A stretch of 32,938 nucleotides of DNA from a virus, in IMG/VR virus record IMGVR_UViG_3300031227_000236, positions 1-32,938 of that record. One strand, written 5' to 3'. Made by a program: the position numbers and the translations under genes. Shown piece after piece: positions 1 to 8,862 of this stretch. The first letter of the stretch is position 1. The number at the start of each line of letters is the position of its first letter. The notes beneath the pieces were generated by a model. It saw only the letters and a program-made list of their open reading frames with translations, made no database searches and was not told where the DNA came from.

Positions 1-2088
1 TTCGCCTGATGCACCTTCCCCAATCGCACTCATATATGCACGAACTCCATTAGCATTGGCGGAACTGTCATTTCCATAAAACTGAACCGAGCCATAACTG
101 TGCGTAGTTACACCTGAAACAGTGTTCTCTAATCTCAAAGATGGACCGTACTGGTCACCCGAGGAATAAAGGCCTGCAAGATGTAATTGTGTTTGCGGAC
201 TCGTCGTCCCGATGCCGACGTTGCCTGAAATTATCATCCCATTTGACGGTGCTGCAGTACCTGAATACGTTCCAGCAGAGATACCCCCATTTACACTAAG
301 TTTTGAGCCAGGCGTAGTCGTCCCGATGCCGACGTTGCCGCTCTTATCAATAACCATAGCGGTATTAGTAATACCTGTAGTGTAGTTATTGGATGTACCG
401 AAATACAACGATGAGCCTGTAGCTCCTGTTATTGCACCAATACGAGCTTTTGGCACAGTGCCCTGTGAAGCTGTACTTAGAAAATCAATGCCTGAAAAGT
501 CAGTTACTCCTATTGAACCACCAACCGCAATTCCCATTCTAGTTGAACCAGTGAATGTTGCGCTTGAAGGCCCCGTGACTTCAAGTTTACTCCCTGGATT
601 CGTCGTCCCGATGCCGACGTTGCCGGTGCTATCTAAGACCATCCTATCGTGGATTCCTGCACTACCAAAAGTAAGCTTATCACTTGAGTGTATATACTTA
701 ACCATGCCACGAACAGTGGCATCACCTCCTGTACCATCTGCAAAGAAGATACTGCCATACCCTGCACTGCTATTACTCGCGATAGTTAAACCATTATAAC
801 TACTTGCAGTATCCCCAATAACTAAATTGTCTGCAAAACCATTGTATGCACCTGGCGTCGCCGTCCCCACCCCCACATTTCCACTCGCATCCACAATAAA
901 CGGCGAGCTATCTGGAGACGCGCTATCCTCCACTATGAAGCTGGGGCCGGTACCAGTGTTGGTGACGGCCAGCTTGGCACCAGGACTCGCCGTCCCGATA
1001 CCGACGTTGCCTGTGCTACCCACAAACACACCTTCGTCACCACCATCTCCTGAGAGGTAGTTACCATTAAGAGCAATGTTACCTGTCATTGTGCCTCCTG
1101 CTTTAGGTAATGCGTTGTCTGCTGTAGTTCCTTGTGCTGACGTTGCATAATCCGATGTATCAAAGGCTTTTACTTGGGCAAGGTTATCAACTTCTGAGTC
1201 CATCAATGCACCAGCGCTTGTTACGTTAGTAGCATCTGTAACGTCTGCCCCATCTTCTACATTTATTAAAGTACGCACCTCACTGGCTGTAAGTTGCTCT
1301 GAGTCACCTGTGCCTGCTGTGTTACGTCCTAAGATTCGGTCTGTGGCTACGTTTGATACTACGTCTACAGAACCACCAGGAATAGTCTCCCACGCAGCGT
1401 CTGTGCCGTCTGTACCGAGAAACTTACCGCTGTTACCTGTTTGGTCGGGGAGAGATGAGCCACTTTCTTGAAACACTAGACCTTTCCCATCATCTGATAC
1501 AGCTAATACTAACCCTTCATAGCCCACATACGCCCCTTGACGGCTTTTTGACTTAGCAGGGGTATCAAACAGTTCAAATAGGTAGCTAGCTCCACCACCG
1601 CCTCCGCCTAGCTTTGGGATTTTACTTTTAACAAACGCTTCGAGTCCTTTTAGGTCTGTCGGTACATCTGACTCTTTTGGCGCTTTGGTTAATAGATCTT
1701 CAATCTTTGAGATACGTTGTGTAAACTGTGTTCTCGTTTCGTCAACCATTGGTCTAAGTAGCGCTTTGATTTCATCAGCACTGGGAGTACGTCCGTCTTC
1801 TGGCACTCGTATACCATCTACCTTGGCTTGCACCACTGACTGCATATACTTTAAAACAGCGTCAATACGCTGATTAATAGACACGATAGCGTCTTGGGTT
1901 TTTTTATCTATGTCTTTAGTCGTCTTATCTGAGTGCTCTTTAAACGTCTTGGTCAAATGGTTTTCTACATCCTCACCTTTAAGCAGCCGTTTAGCCATAC
2001 CAGTTTTAGACGTTTTAGTGAACCTGGCAGCCAGCTGGCTTTCAAGCTCTTTTCTCAACTTCGGAGATATTTTGCGAGGTCTTATCAT
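1..2088 (-). CDS. Tail fibre protein, C-terminus beyond the left edge
   Basis: The minus-strand frame stays open for 696 codons from ATG 2088 to base 1. An in-frame TAG lies just upstream, which fixes the start. The first ~180 residues are charged and helical (coiled coil), then comes a glycine run and a fibre body. The body carries repeated modules of the form SGNVGIGTTTPGSKL, typical of trimeric phage tail fibres. A segment at about 1245-1375 (VDVVSNVATDRILGRNTAGT) closely resembles part of the fibre at 31942-32865, so the two fibres share a module. A chaperone or receptor-binding tip would lie beyond the edge. There is no Shine-Dalgarno site. The proposed promoter at 2095-2138 would start transcription at the ATG. 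The class is clear; the receptor is unknown. Confidence 0.85.
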   Translation of the reverse strand, partial: MIRPRKISPKLRKELESQLAARFTKTSKTGMAKRLLKGEDVENHLTKTFKEHSDKTTKDIDKKTQDAIVSINQRIDAVLKYMQSVVQAKVDGIRVPEDGRTPSADEIKALLRPMVDETRTQFTQRISKIEDLLTKAPKESDVPTDLKGLEAFVKSKIPKLGGGGGGASYLFELFDTPAKSKSRQGAYVGYEGLVLAVSDDGKGLVFQESGSSLPDQTGNSGKFLGTDGTDAAWETIPGGSVDVVSNVATDRILGRNTAGTGDSEQLTASEVRTLINVEDGADVTDATNVTSAGALMDSEVDNLAQVKAFDTSDYATSAQGTTADNALPKAGGTMTGNIALNGNYLSGDGGDEGVFVGSTGNVGIGTASPGAKLAVTNTGTGPSFIVEDSASPDSSPFIVDASGNVGVGTATPGAYNGFADNLVIGDTASSYNGLTIASNSSAGYGSIFFADGTGGDATVRGMVKYIHSSDKLTFGSAGIHDRMVLDSTGNVGIGTTNPGSKLEVTGPSSATFTGSTRMGIAVGGSIGVTDFSGIDFLSTASQGTVPKARIGAITGATGSSLYFGTSNNYTTGITNTAMVIDKSGNVGIGTTTPGSKLSVNGGISAGTYSGTAAPSNGMIISGNVGIGTTSPQTQLHLAGLYSSGDQYGPSLRLENTVSGVTTHSYGSVQFYGNDSSANANGVRAYMSAIGEGASGE
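201..1011 (-). repeat. Five degenerate copies of a GNVGIGT-coding repeat in the tail fibre
   Basis: Plus-strand copies of CGTCCCGATGCCGACGTTGC or close variants lie at about 201-225, 317-339, 601-624, 856-882 and 986-1011. Each encodes the fibre motif GNVG(I/V)GT(A/T)(T/S)PG. Copies 1-3 are nearly identical at DNA level and copies 4-5 have diverged. Such near-identical units allow recombination that changes fibre length. Confidence 0.8.
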
Positions 2089-2094
2089 GGTAAT

Positions 2095-2138
2095 AGTGTA
2101 CTAGATTAGTGGTGTTTTAGTGGTGTTTCTGCCGACAA
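2095..2138 (-). promoter_or_regulatory. Putative phage late promoter, copy 1 (tail fibre)
   Basis: On the minus strand TTGTCGGCA (2138-2130) is followed after exactly 29 bp by TACACT (2100-2095). Initiation about 7 bp further falls on the fibre ATG at 2088, giving a leaderless mRNA. The same box and spacing occur at 8111-8154, 14033-14076 and 16489-16532. No -35 hexamer is visible, so an activator bound to the box near -46 is inferred. Confidence 0.55.
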
Positions 2139-2150
2139 TCCCCAGGGGAT
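2138..2150. promoter_or_regulatory. 13-bp palindrome between divergent promoters
   Basis: ATCCCCAGGGGAT is a perfect palindrome around one central base. It abuts the leftward late-promoter box (2130-2138) and the rightward TTGACA (2154-2159). It could be an operator or a small hairpin. Confidence 0.4.
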
Positions 2151-2153
2151 ATG

Positions 2154-2182
2154 TTGACATTGTTACGGGTTGAGTGTTTAGT
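2154..2182 (+). promoter_or_regulatory. Sigma70-like promoter for the plus-strand membrane genes
   Basis: A consensus TTGACA (2154-2159), a 17-bp spacer and TTTAGT (2177-2182, 4 of 6 to TATAAT) precede the ATG at 2191 by 8 bases. The predicted transcript is almost leaderless. It is divergent from the tail-fibre promoter. Confidence 0.5.
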
Positions 2183-2190
2183 TAAGATAT

Positions 2191-2337
2191 ATGAAAACAT
2201 TTATCTTAGTTGTGGTAGCGGTACTCATCAGTTCAAGCCTTACCTACATGGTAGTAAAGCCTGATTATTCTGAGCGATACTACTTGGAGGTTATCAAGGC
2301 ATGTGAGGGGACTTTGAGTATTTATCAAGGTAAGTAG
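2191..2337 (+). CDS. Small membrane-anchored protein (48 aa)
   Basis: This is a 48-residue frame on the opposite strand to nearly all other genes. Residues 1-24 form a hydrophobic N-terminal segment (MKTFILVVVAVLISSSLTYM), a signal anchor or signal peptide. A short polar tail with one cysteine follows. It lies between the fibre gene and the convergent 1320-aa virion gene and has its own promoter at 2154-2182. This is the arrangement of a 'moron', an independently expressed accessory gene. Function unknown; a host-surface role such as superinfection exclusion is only a guess. Confidence 0.5.
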   Translation: MKTFILVVVAVLISSSLTYMVVKPDYSERYYLEVIKACEGTLSIYQGK

Positions 2338-2343
2338 CTTTCT

Positions 2344-2523
2344 ATGATTGGAAACTCAGTTGTTGTAGCCATCTCCGTAATCATATTCCCCACTCCTTTG
2401 GTATTTCTATACTTTAACTTTTCTGGTGAAACAGTAAGTTTTTCCCAAGCGTGGCTCCTAACAATACTGATGTTTGTTATCCCATATATTATATTTAACT
2501 TTTTGTTATCTGAAGAAAACTAA
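2344..2523 (+). CDS. Small two-helix membrane protein (59 aa)
   Basis: It begins 6 bp after the previous plus-strand gene and probably shares its transcript. Two hydrophobic segments at about residues 4-23 and 32-54 are joined by the short polar linker FSGETVSFSQ, giving a hairpin membrane topology. It ends 3 bp before the convergent stop of the 1320-aa gene. Size and topology also fit a holin-like protein, but the lysis genes are elsewhere, so a membrane accessory role is equally possible. I recognise no family. Confidence 0.5.
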   Translation: MIGNSVVVAISVIIFPTPLVFLYFNFSGETVSFSQAWLLTILMFVIPYIIFNFLLSEEN

Positions 2524-2526
2524 CTT

Positions 2527-5500
2527 TTAATTATCACCGAGTCCGAAGTCCATATCTCCAAAGCCGAAGTCTACTTCTCCTGAACCACTATCATCAGATA
2601 AATCTCCAAAGCCGAAATCTACGCTACCACCACTAGATGAAGATGTGGGAGCTGAACTACCAGCAGTACCAAATTGCTTGAAGGCAGCTGGCGTGAACTG
2701 TCTTTGTAGACCTGCTGCCCCTTTATTATCACCTTTGTCACCCCAGCGAGAGTCTTGCTGATACTCCTCTAGTGTCACTAGACTCTTTAGATTGTCGCCT
2801 AGCTGCTGGAGGAAACTGTATAGTCTTGGAGTAGATAAGAATAACGTTGGGTCAGTACCTCCCATCAGTGTCATTGACTCCATGTAAGCACGAGCTTTCA
2901 ACTTACCAATGAATGTTTCATCATCTTCTTCTGAGAGTACATAAGAGCCCATCAAGAACAACAAGATAGACATCTCAATTGCTCTGTATGTCTCTGCCGC
3001 TTCTTGTGAAGTAAGAGCTTTGAAATCACCATCCTTTAATCTTTTAGCAATACTAGAAACGTTGGCTATATTCGTTCGAGCAATTGGGATAGCCCAGCCT
3101 TTGTATTTAGTGGACATAACACCGACTGAAGTGGAACCGACTATAGACTTCACGTCACTACCCAAGTCACGCCACCGACCAGCTTCGATTCTTAAATTAG
3201 CTAGTCTTTGGGAGGATAATTTACCAGAAGCTAACTCCTCTTTTGAAATCTTACCCAGTAAGAATAGTTTGTTTGCTTCCACTGTAGACTGAGCAAATCC
3301 CCCGAACACAGTTTTTAACCCTCGGTCCATAATACCTTGACTCGGCTCAGCTAACTCAGTCCAGATGTTACGTCCAATGAAAGGCTCTGCTTCCTTGAGG
3401 ATACTATTGGCATTTTTATCAGACATTCTTTTAATACCAGTGTCCCACAGTCTTCGTTTCCAGGCTTTTGTATAACCTATCTTGCCTAACGCTTGGTATG
3501 TCATCACCTGATCACCGACTGAAGCAGCGACTGATGGTCCAAGTGACAGACCTAGGTCAATTAAAGATACCAGGGTGTTCCCCATACGGATAGCAATATC
3601 AGCTGGGCCAGATTGTTTTATGATGCCACCAAAGTTTTCTCTCCGACCTTTCTTGTTGTTCAAGTATTTATTTACGAATGTCTTTATACTTCTATCTATC
3701 TCAAGACCTTTATCAGTTAGTTTTGTTGGGGTGAGTGATTGAGTATAAATATCAATCTCAGGAATGATTTTATCGAACATTCGCTTTCTCTCGAACGTCT
3801 GCGCGTATTGCAGAAATACCCTGGTTACGTTCTTACTAGGCTCTAAGTTTCCCGTTCTTTGGAGAGAGTATTGGAAAAATTTAGACTTCGGTAAAATGTT
3901 ACCCGTATCTTGGTCTATGATATTAGCTATCATCTGGTCTTCTTTATGTGAACCCCACCACTCTCTGGTCGCTTTAATAACCCCATCATCACTCCAGGCT
4001 TCAAGAAAGTCTCTGCGAGTGTGGGTAAAATACTGGTCAACAAACCGACTCCCATATAGTTCTTTTATCTTGACGAGGTGTTCGTACGCTCCAGTATAAT
4101 ACTGCTCAATGTAGCTGGCGTAGTCTAGTTCTTCTTTTGTCAATTGAGATGCAAAGGCCGGCTTATCTACTACCGGAGCTTCCAGGTATTTAACAATCTC
4201 ATCATTCTTAGGGATAAGAGCTTGTCTCACTGTCCCAGTCAATCCTCGACTACGTGATTTGTTCGCTGCTTTCGCTAGTTCGTTGACCTTTTTCTGTACT
4301 TGTAAAAAGTTAGCTTCACCGTTCAACATCTCTGTTTGTGTTTTGTTTACGATAAAGTTATAAAAAGGATTCTTCTCAGCGAGAGCTGTGTCATAGCGTA
4401 AGTTATCAAAAGCAGATACTTTTATATTACTCACGTCTTCAAGTGTTAACTTTTCGTTACCTGGTGTTTTTTGAATTTCTTTGAGTAGTCGCTCTCTCGC
4501 TTCTCGCATAGTCTTCACTCCCTCTAAGTTAGTCCTGTCTACTGTCTCTAACTGCCGTGCCGTTAAGAATACGTCACCCTCTTGAAATTGCTCTAAGGCT
4601 GTAACGTAGTCACGCATTTGGTCACCAGTCATCTGGCTAATCGGAGGAAACCCCTGAGTCCTGCGGTAGTTATCTTCTTTCTGGAGACTGAGACGATTAC
4701 GAATATCCATCAACTCAGCCTTGGCTTGCCGAGTGTCTGCTTTCTCTACTGCCGCTTGCTCTAGTTCTTTTATAAAGTCACTGAACTTACCGTCACTCAT
4801 TGTTCGGTAGTCGCCCCCTTTGGCAGCTTTCTTAATATCCCCTTCGTTGAGCATGAACTGGTTGCGTAAATACTTTACGTAAGAACGACGCTCTCCAGTT
4901 GCGAGTCTGGTAATTTCTTTTACTTTGTTTGCCAAAGCCCGTTCTGATTTAGCCGCTTTCAATTCACCTTTCAGCTCAGTAATTTCTTCTCTTGAACTAT
5001 CAAAAGCCCTGATAGAATCATCAGCTTCTTCCATATTTCTAAAACCTGCCTCAGTTACCACCGAATCTAAGTTAGCCCGCTTAACCTCTCTAGCTGCGGT
5101 GACCGTTTTATTGTTGTAGGCTTTTTGATTACTCAGTACCGAGTTTGCCTCAGTCAAAGACATGTCTTTAGCTATCGGATTCGCTTCTACTTTCTTCATG
5201 GCTGTAGCTTGCACTTGACTCAAAGTGTCACCATTGGCTAGTTGTTTGCCACCTATCTGTTTTAGTAATTGTACATCAGGTAAACTGTCCTCAATAATAG
5301 AAAGTTTTGTTTCAAGATTGACAATTTCATCTACCGTAGCTGCTGTACTCCTCAAAGATTGGCGGATAGTATCCACTTCCTCATTGATTTTTATAACTCT
5401 GTTTGTGCTAGACTTAGGTAATGATTCGGATTGATTGTTTACTATACGTGAGCGTTGCATTTCTTCTGGCACTCGTCCTGCATAGCCTCCTTTGCGCATA

Positions 5501-6489
5501 GCTGGGTTGCGTAGGTTGTCTTTAGCTGTTTGTATGATGCCCTTTTTTTTGGGTGGGTTGGCTTGCTTCCTTTGTATATCACTTACACCATCACGGTTGA
5601 CTGGTAGCTTGCCGTCTACTGACTCAATAATCCCTCTAGCCTCTGCCATCTCCTCTAGTGATAAGTTTGTACGTTTTGCTTTTGTTTTGAGTATATCAAA
5701 CCGAACTGCTGTATCAGCATCTTCAAAGTCAATGGCCGACTTCTGCATTAAGTTTTCTAATACAATATCGTCAGCTGCATCTTTATTACGGGTACTAACG
5801 GGTGTGTAGGCTGGTTTCTTTTGAGTGGCGTTAAGGAGGATACCTTCAGCATCGGCCTTGTTACCCGCTCCAATAATAGACTGTATAAGTGAGTCACTTT
5901 TCTTAACTCCAAGTTCACTTAAAACTTCAGTTGCCTCTTTAGCTGTACGAGCTTCCACTGCTCTAGTTATCAGTCTCTCTGGTAATTTAGCTATCGAGCC
6001 TACTCCAGCTGTGGGGTCTAACTGCATATTTAGTTCTGTCCCAACAAAACCTGCTTGTAGCTGTAGCTCAGTCGCTCTAGCCTGAATCTCAGCCATAGTT
6101 CTTGTTGGGTCTTCCTCAACAGCTTCTTTCATTGAGTCTTCAATAGTTGGAAAAATGAACTTAGCCACTCTTGCAACAGGGTCAAAGATATGTTCTTCAA
6201 AGCCTTCTGATTTAGGAATCGCTTGAATGAGTTTACGTAAAGGACTTCGTTTATCCTTTGCTTGGCTGATAGAATCGCTACTCATATCACGACTACGTAA
6301 CACGTCCAGTGATTTTTCTCTAGGAGTTTTATTCTCTTCCTTTAACCTATTATTAAAAGTAGCTCTCTGAACTATCTGAGTAGCTGGAAACATCTCGCTA
6401 TAAGGAATAGACTCAGTACGGTTTCGCACTTGAGTATATGAAGATTCGTTCTGAGCTACTCCTCTTTTTTTTACTGGTGTGTATGCCAT
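2527..6489 (-). CDS. Very large internal virion / DNA-ejection-type protein (1320 aa)
   Basis: This is the longest gene. Its start has one of the best ribosome sites in the window (AGGAGG, 9 bases before ATG 6489). It is mostly alpha-helical and highly charged, with long coiled-coil stretches at about residues 300-800. An amphipathic or hydrophobic segment lies near 990-1030 and a clear hydrophobic helix (SILLFLMGSYVL) near 1190. The last ~50 residues are low-complexity and end in repeats of (V/M)DFG(F/L)GD. Length, coiled coils and position after the tail genes fit internal core or ejection proteins of podoviruses. I see no catalytic motif. The role is inferred from context. Confidence 0.6.
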   Translation of the reverse strand: MAYTPVKKRGVAQNESSYTQVRNRTESIPYSEMFPATQIVQRATFNNRLKEENKTPREKSLDVLRSRDMSSDSISQAKDKRSPLRKLIQAIPKSEGFEEHIFDPVARVAKFIFPTIEDSMKEAVEEDPTRTMAEIQARATELQLQAGFVGTELNMQLDPTAGVGSIAKLPERLITRAVEARTAKEATEVLSELGVKKSDSLIQSIIGAGNKADAEGILLNATQKKPAYTPVSTRNKDAADDIVLENLMQKSAIDFEDADTAVRFDILKTKAKRTNLSLEEMAEARGIIESVDGKLPVNRDGVSDIQRKQANPPKKKGIIQTAKDNLRNPAMRKGGYAGRVPEEMQRSRIVNNQSESLPKSSTNRVIKINEEVDTIRQSLRSTAATVDEIVNLETKLSIIEDSLPDVQLLKQIGGKQLANGDTLSQVQATAMKKVEANPIAKDMSLTEANSVLSNQKAYNNKTVTAAREVKRANLDSVVTEAGFRNMEEADDSIRAFDSSREEITELKGELKAAKSERALANKVKEITRLATGERRSYVKYLRNQFMLNEGDIKKAAKGGDYRTMSDGKFSDFIKELEQAAVEKADTRQAKAELMDIRNRLSLQKEDNYRRTQGFPPISQMTGDQMRDYVTALEQFQEGDVFLTARQLETVDRTNLEGVKTMREARERLLKEIQKTPGNEKLTLEDVSNIKVSAFDNLRYDTALAEKNPFYNFIVNKTQTEMLNGEANFLQVQKKVNELAKAANKSRSRGLTGTVRQALIPKNDEIVKYLEAPVVDKPAFASQLTKEELDYASYIEQYYTGAYEHLVKIKELYGSRFVDQYFTHTRRDFLEAWSDDGVIKATREWWGSHKEDQMIANIIDQDTGNILPKSKFFQYSLQRTGNLEPSKNVTRVFLQYAQTFERKRMFDKIIPEIDIYTQSLTPTKLTDKGLEIDRSIKTFVNKYLNNKKGRRENFGGIIKQSGPADIAIRMGNTLVSLIDLGLSLGPSVAASVGDQVMTYQALGKIGYTKAWKRRLWDTGIKRMSDKNANSILKEAEPFIGRNIWTELAEPSQGIMDRGLKTVFGGFAQSTVEANKLFLLGKISKEELASGKLSSQRLANLRIEAGRWRDLGSDVKSIVGSTSVGVMSTKYKGWAIPIARTNIANVSSIAKRLKDGDFKALTSQEAAETYRAIEMSILLFLMGSYVLSEEDDETFIGKLKARAYMESMTLMGGTDPTLFLSTPRLYSFLQQLGDNLKSLVTLEEYQQDSRWGDKGDNKGAAGLQRQFTPAAFKQFGTAGSSAPTSSSSGGSVDFGFGDLSDDSGSGEVDFGFGDMDFGLGDN

Positions 6490-6490
6490 A

Positions 6491-8101
6491 TTAACGACCT
6501 CCTGGGATTATAGACTGCCAAAATGTCCGTCCATAAACATCCACTAGTGCATCTTGAATAGCGTTCTCGAAAGTAGCTGGTAGATTTTTTGTACCTAAAG
6601 CTGACTCTAGGTTTGTTCTCGCTAAATCTTCAGCCTCACCTCTAGTGTATACATCTTTTATTCCTGACAAGGTGGTAGTAATCTTAGTCTTGATTTCGTC
6701 TATCGTAGCTGGCTCAGACTTTACCTCTCGCCCGAATATCTCTGATACTGCTGTCCGTTGTTGCTCATTATCAATCCCTTCAAGGACCGTATCTAAACCG
6801 AAATCAGCTACATCTTGTTGAATCTGAGCAATATCCTCTCCCGCAAAACCTATCCCGACTAGAGTACGTTCTTGCGCTGGTGTAATATCTACCTTAGCTC
6901 CACTTCCACCGTAAAGGAAATCTAATTGCTCTTGTCTTGGTGCCCCTGCTAAGCCAGCCTGTTCTAACTTTCGTGTCTCTTGTGAAGTGAATCCTCCACC
7001 GCCACTACCTGACCCTGCTTTAACTGGCTCGGCTGGCGGTACAAACGCTAGAGTCTTACCTCCCACATCCAGACTAACTACATCTTCTCTGTCACCTGGG
7101 AATGGTACATACTGATATCCCTCCATTTTGAGCTCGTTCATAACGTCCTGTCGTTCTTGTACTTTGGTCTGCTCGGACATCTTAACGTTAATCTCCTCGA
7201 CACTGTCATTAAGAGTAATACCAGCGTCCGCCATAAATTGCGCTGACTCTGGGTCAATCATCAAGTTGTTAATAGTCTCAGCTGTAGCTTCTAGCTGACT
7301 TAATTTGCGTTCAGCTAAAGTGATTTGTGTACTAGCGTAATCGTCATTGATTTTATTCTTGGCTAACTGGCCTGACCTTACCAAATCCATGTACGTCTTA
7401 TTGTAGTTGAGTTGGTCAGTCCATTGAGCAGCTACAGCTGTTCTGGTGTTGTTAATTATAGAGTGGGCAGCGTTAAAGTTACCGTCGAGTCCTGAGATAA
7501 CCGCATTAAGGACACCAGCGCGCGCTTGTACGTTCTGCATAGCTTTGGCTACACCCGCATTACGATAACGAGAAATAGGAGCTCCACGAGCTTGTTCAAT
7601 CAACTGATTACCTTGGGTAAGTACCGTTTCTAACTCGTTTACCACTGAGCGTCTTTTATTAAAATCTTCTTCCAGTGTAGCTGAGGCGGTTTCGGCAGCG
7701 TCCATTTGGTTTTGTACTATCCGTTGCTCTTGCTGAAATGTCGCGCGGTTTTCTGGATTACTGTCTTGTACTAGTTTTTCTTGCTTTTTATTTAGGTCAT
7801 CTTGTCGTTTTAAGGCAGCGTCACGCTCGGTCTTGAGTGTTGCATCAAGATTGGTTCTAGCGGCTGCTGTAGAGGCTTGTAGACCACCTTGAAACGACTC
7901 GGCTACGTTCTGTGCAGTTGGTTCTGGCATGTTTGGTGTACCACCAGAGCGTAGAGTCGCCGCATCAATCGCCCCCTCGTTATTTGTGAGTGGTGTAACA
8001 GTTGGAGTATTTCTCTCTGCTGCCTGACGCTTATTTAAAATAGCCTGAATATCCAAGACTTGACTTTTGATTGACGCTAGTTGTTCTTCACGAGTTGCCA
8101 T
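6491..8101 (-). CDS. Coiled-coil virion protein, probable internal protein (536 aa)
   Basis: The N-terminal half is rich in Gln, Ala, Glu and Asn with strong coiled-coil character (MATREEQLASIKSQVLDIQ onward, to about residue 330). A glycine/serine linker (GSGSGGGGF, about 365-375) and a helical C-terminal half with repeated EEDIAQ/TIDEIKT-type segments follow. It sits one base before the 1320-aa gene in the same operon, and the two probably work together in the virion. No Shine-Dalgarno site precedes ATG 8101; the putative late promoter at 8111-8154 would give a nearly leaderless message. Virion role by context only. Confidence 0.55.
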   Translation of the reverse strand: MATREEQLASIKSQVLDIQAILNKRQAAERNTPTVTPLTNNEGAIDAATLRSGGTPNMPEPTAQNVAESFQGGLQASTAAARTNLDATLKTERDAALKRQDDLNKKQEKLVQDSNPENRATFQQEQRIVQNQMDAAETASATLEEDFNKRRSVVNELETVLTQGNQLIEQARGAPISRYRNAGVAKAMQNVQARAGVLNAVISGLDGNFNAAHSIINNTRTAVAAQWTDQLNYNKTYMDLVRSGQLAKNKINDDYASTQITLAERKLSQLEATAETINNLMIDPESAQFMADAGITLNDSVEEINVKMSEQTKVQERQDVMNELKMEGYQYVPFPGDREDVVSLDVGGKTLAFVPPAEPVKAGSGSGGGGFTSQETRKLEQAGLAGAPRQEQLDFLYGGSGAKVDITPAQERTLVGIGFAGEDIAQIQQDVADFGLDTVLEGIDNEQQRTAVSEIFGREVKSEPATIDEIKTKITTTLSGIKDVYTRGEAEDLARTNLESALGTKNLPATFENAIQDALVDVYGRTFWQSIIPGGR

Positions 8102-8110
8102 TATAAGATA

Positions 8111-8154
8111 ATTCTACTAAATAATAAAGAAATAAAGGGGTATACTGCCGACAC
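8111..8154 (-). promoter_or_regulatory. Putative phage late promoter, copy 2
   Basis: The box GTGTCGGCA (8154-8146) directly follows the TAG of the gene at 8154-8861 and shares a base with it. Exactly 29 bp on is TAGAAT (8116-8111), 5 of 6 to a consensus -10. Predicted initiation is about 3 bases before ATG 8101. There is no -35 element. Confidence 0.55.
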
Positions 8155-8861
8155 TAGGTGATATTTAAGACATTACCGTTTTTCCAAATAACTCCCGTGC
8201 CACCCGGGTTACTGGTTGGTAAATTAAACATCTGGATACCATCTACATCTACTAGGATATAAGGAACGCTACCAGTCGGGCTATCTTCTTTATTTGCTAT
8301 GTGAGCAATGGCTATGCCTCCGTTAGCTCCCTGACTAGCAAGCTGAATGACTACCCCCTCCAGTCCGACATCATTTACCGTACCAGGGTCATAGAGGTTA
8401 ATACCACTACGGTCACTCGCCGGGTTTTCACCATCTCTAGTGACACGCAGTTTAATATAGCCATTGTTGCGCCCTTCTTTACTACCAATCTTGGTGTTAT
8501 GAGTAGCTGCAAAGTCAATTAGGTTGGTAAAACGAGACTTACCGTCACCCTGCCTCCCGAAAATAAGACTTTGAATACCATCGTCAGACATCTTGGTGTA
8601 AAACAGTTCAAACGCGTTCTTTACGTTTACCAAGCCAGTCGCTAGTTTTTCCGCTGGGTTTATGTTGCGCCCGGGTCGGTTTACCATTTTAAAACCATTA
8701 CTAAAAGCCAACTCTTTAAGTCCACGCACAAAGTTACCAAGGGTATCAAACCCAGCTCCTTTACGTCGCACGTCACGGGTAGATTCTGGATCTACTACTT
8801 CATAAAACCGCTCACCCTCGGTAAACTGCTCTACTTCATTTTCTAGTTTATCTTTAGCCAT
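8154..8861 (-). CDS. Virion appendage / tail fibre-like protein (235 aa)
   Basis: The N-terminal ~110 residues are charged and helical. The C-terminal half is beta-rich with many Gly, Asn and Asp residues. It ends in a fibre-like motif (GGTGVIWKNGNVLNI) of the kind found at the ends of phage fibre and appendage proteins. It starts 2 bp before the end of the propeller tail-protein gene with a weak GGAA upstream. Likely a tail-attached or head decoration protein; no catalytic residues are seen. Confidence 0.5.
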   Translation of the reverse strand: MAKDKLENEVEQFTEGERFYEVVDPESTRDVRRKGAGFDTLGNFVRGLKELAFSNGFKMVNRPGRNINPAEKLATGLVNVKNAFELFYTKMSDDGIQSLIFGRQGDGKSRFTNLIDFAATHNTKIGSKEGRNNGYIKLRVTRDGENPASDRSGINLYDPGTVNDVGLEGVVIQLASQGANGGIAIAHIANKEDSPTGSVPYILVDVDGIQMFNLPTSNPGGTGVIWKNGNVLNIT

Positions 8862-8862
8862 A

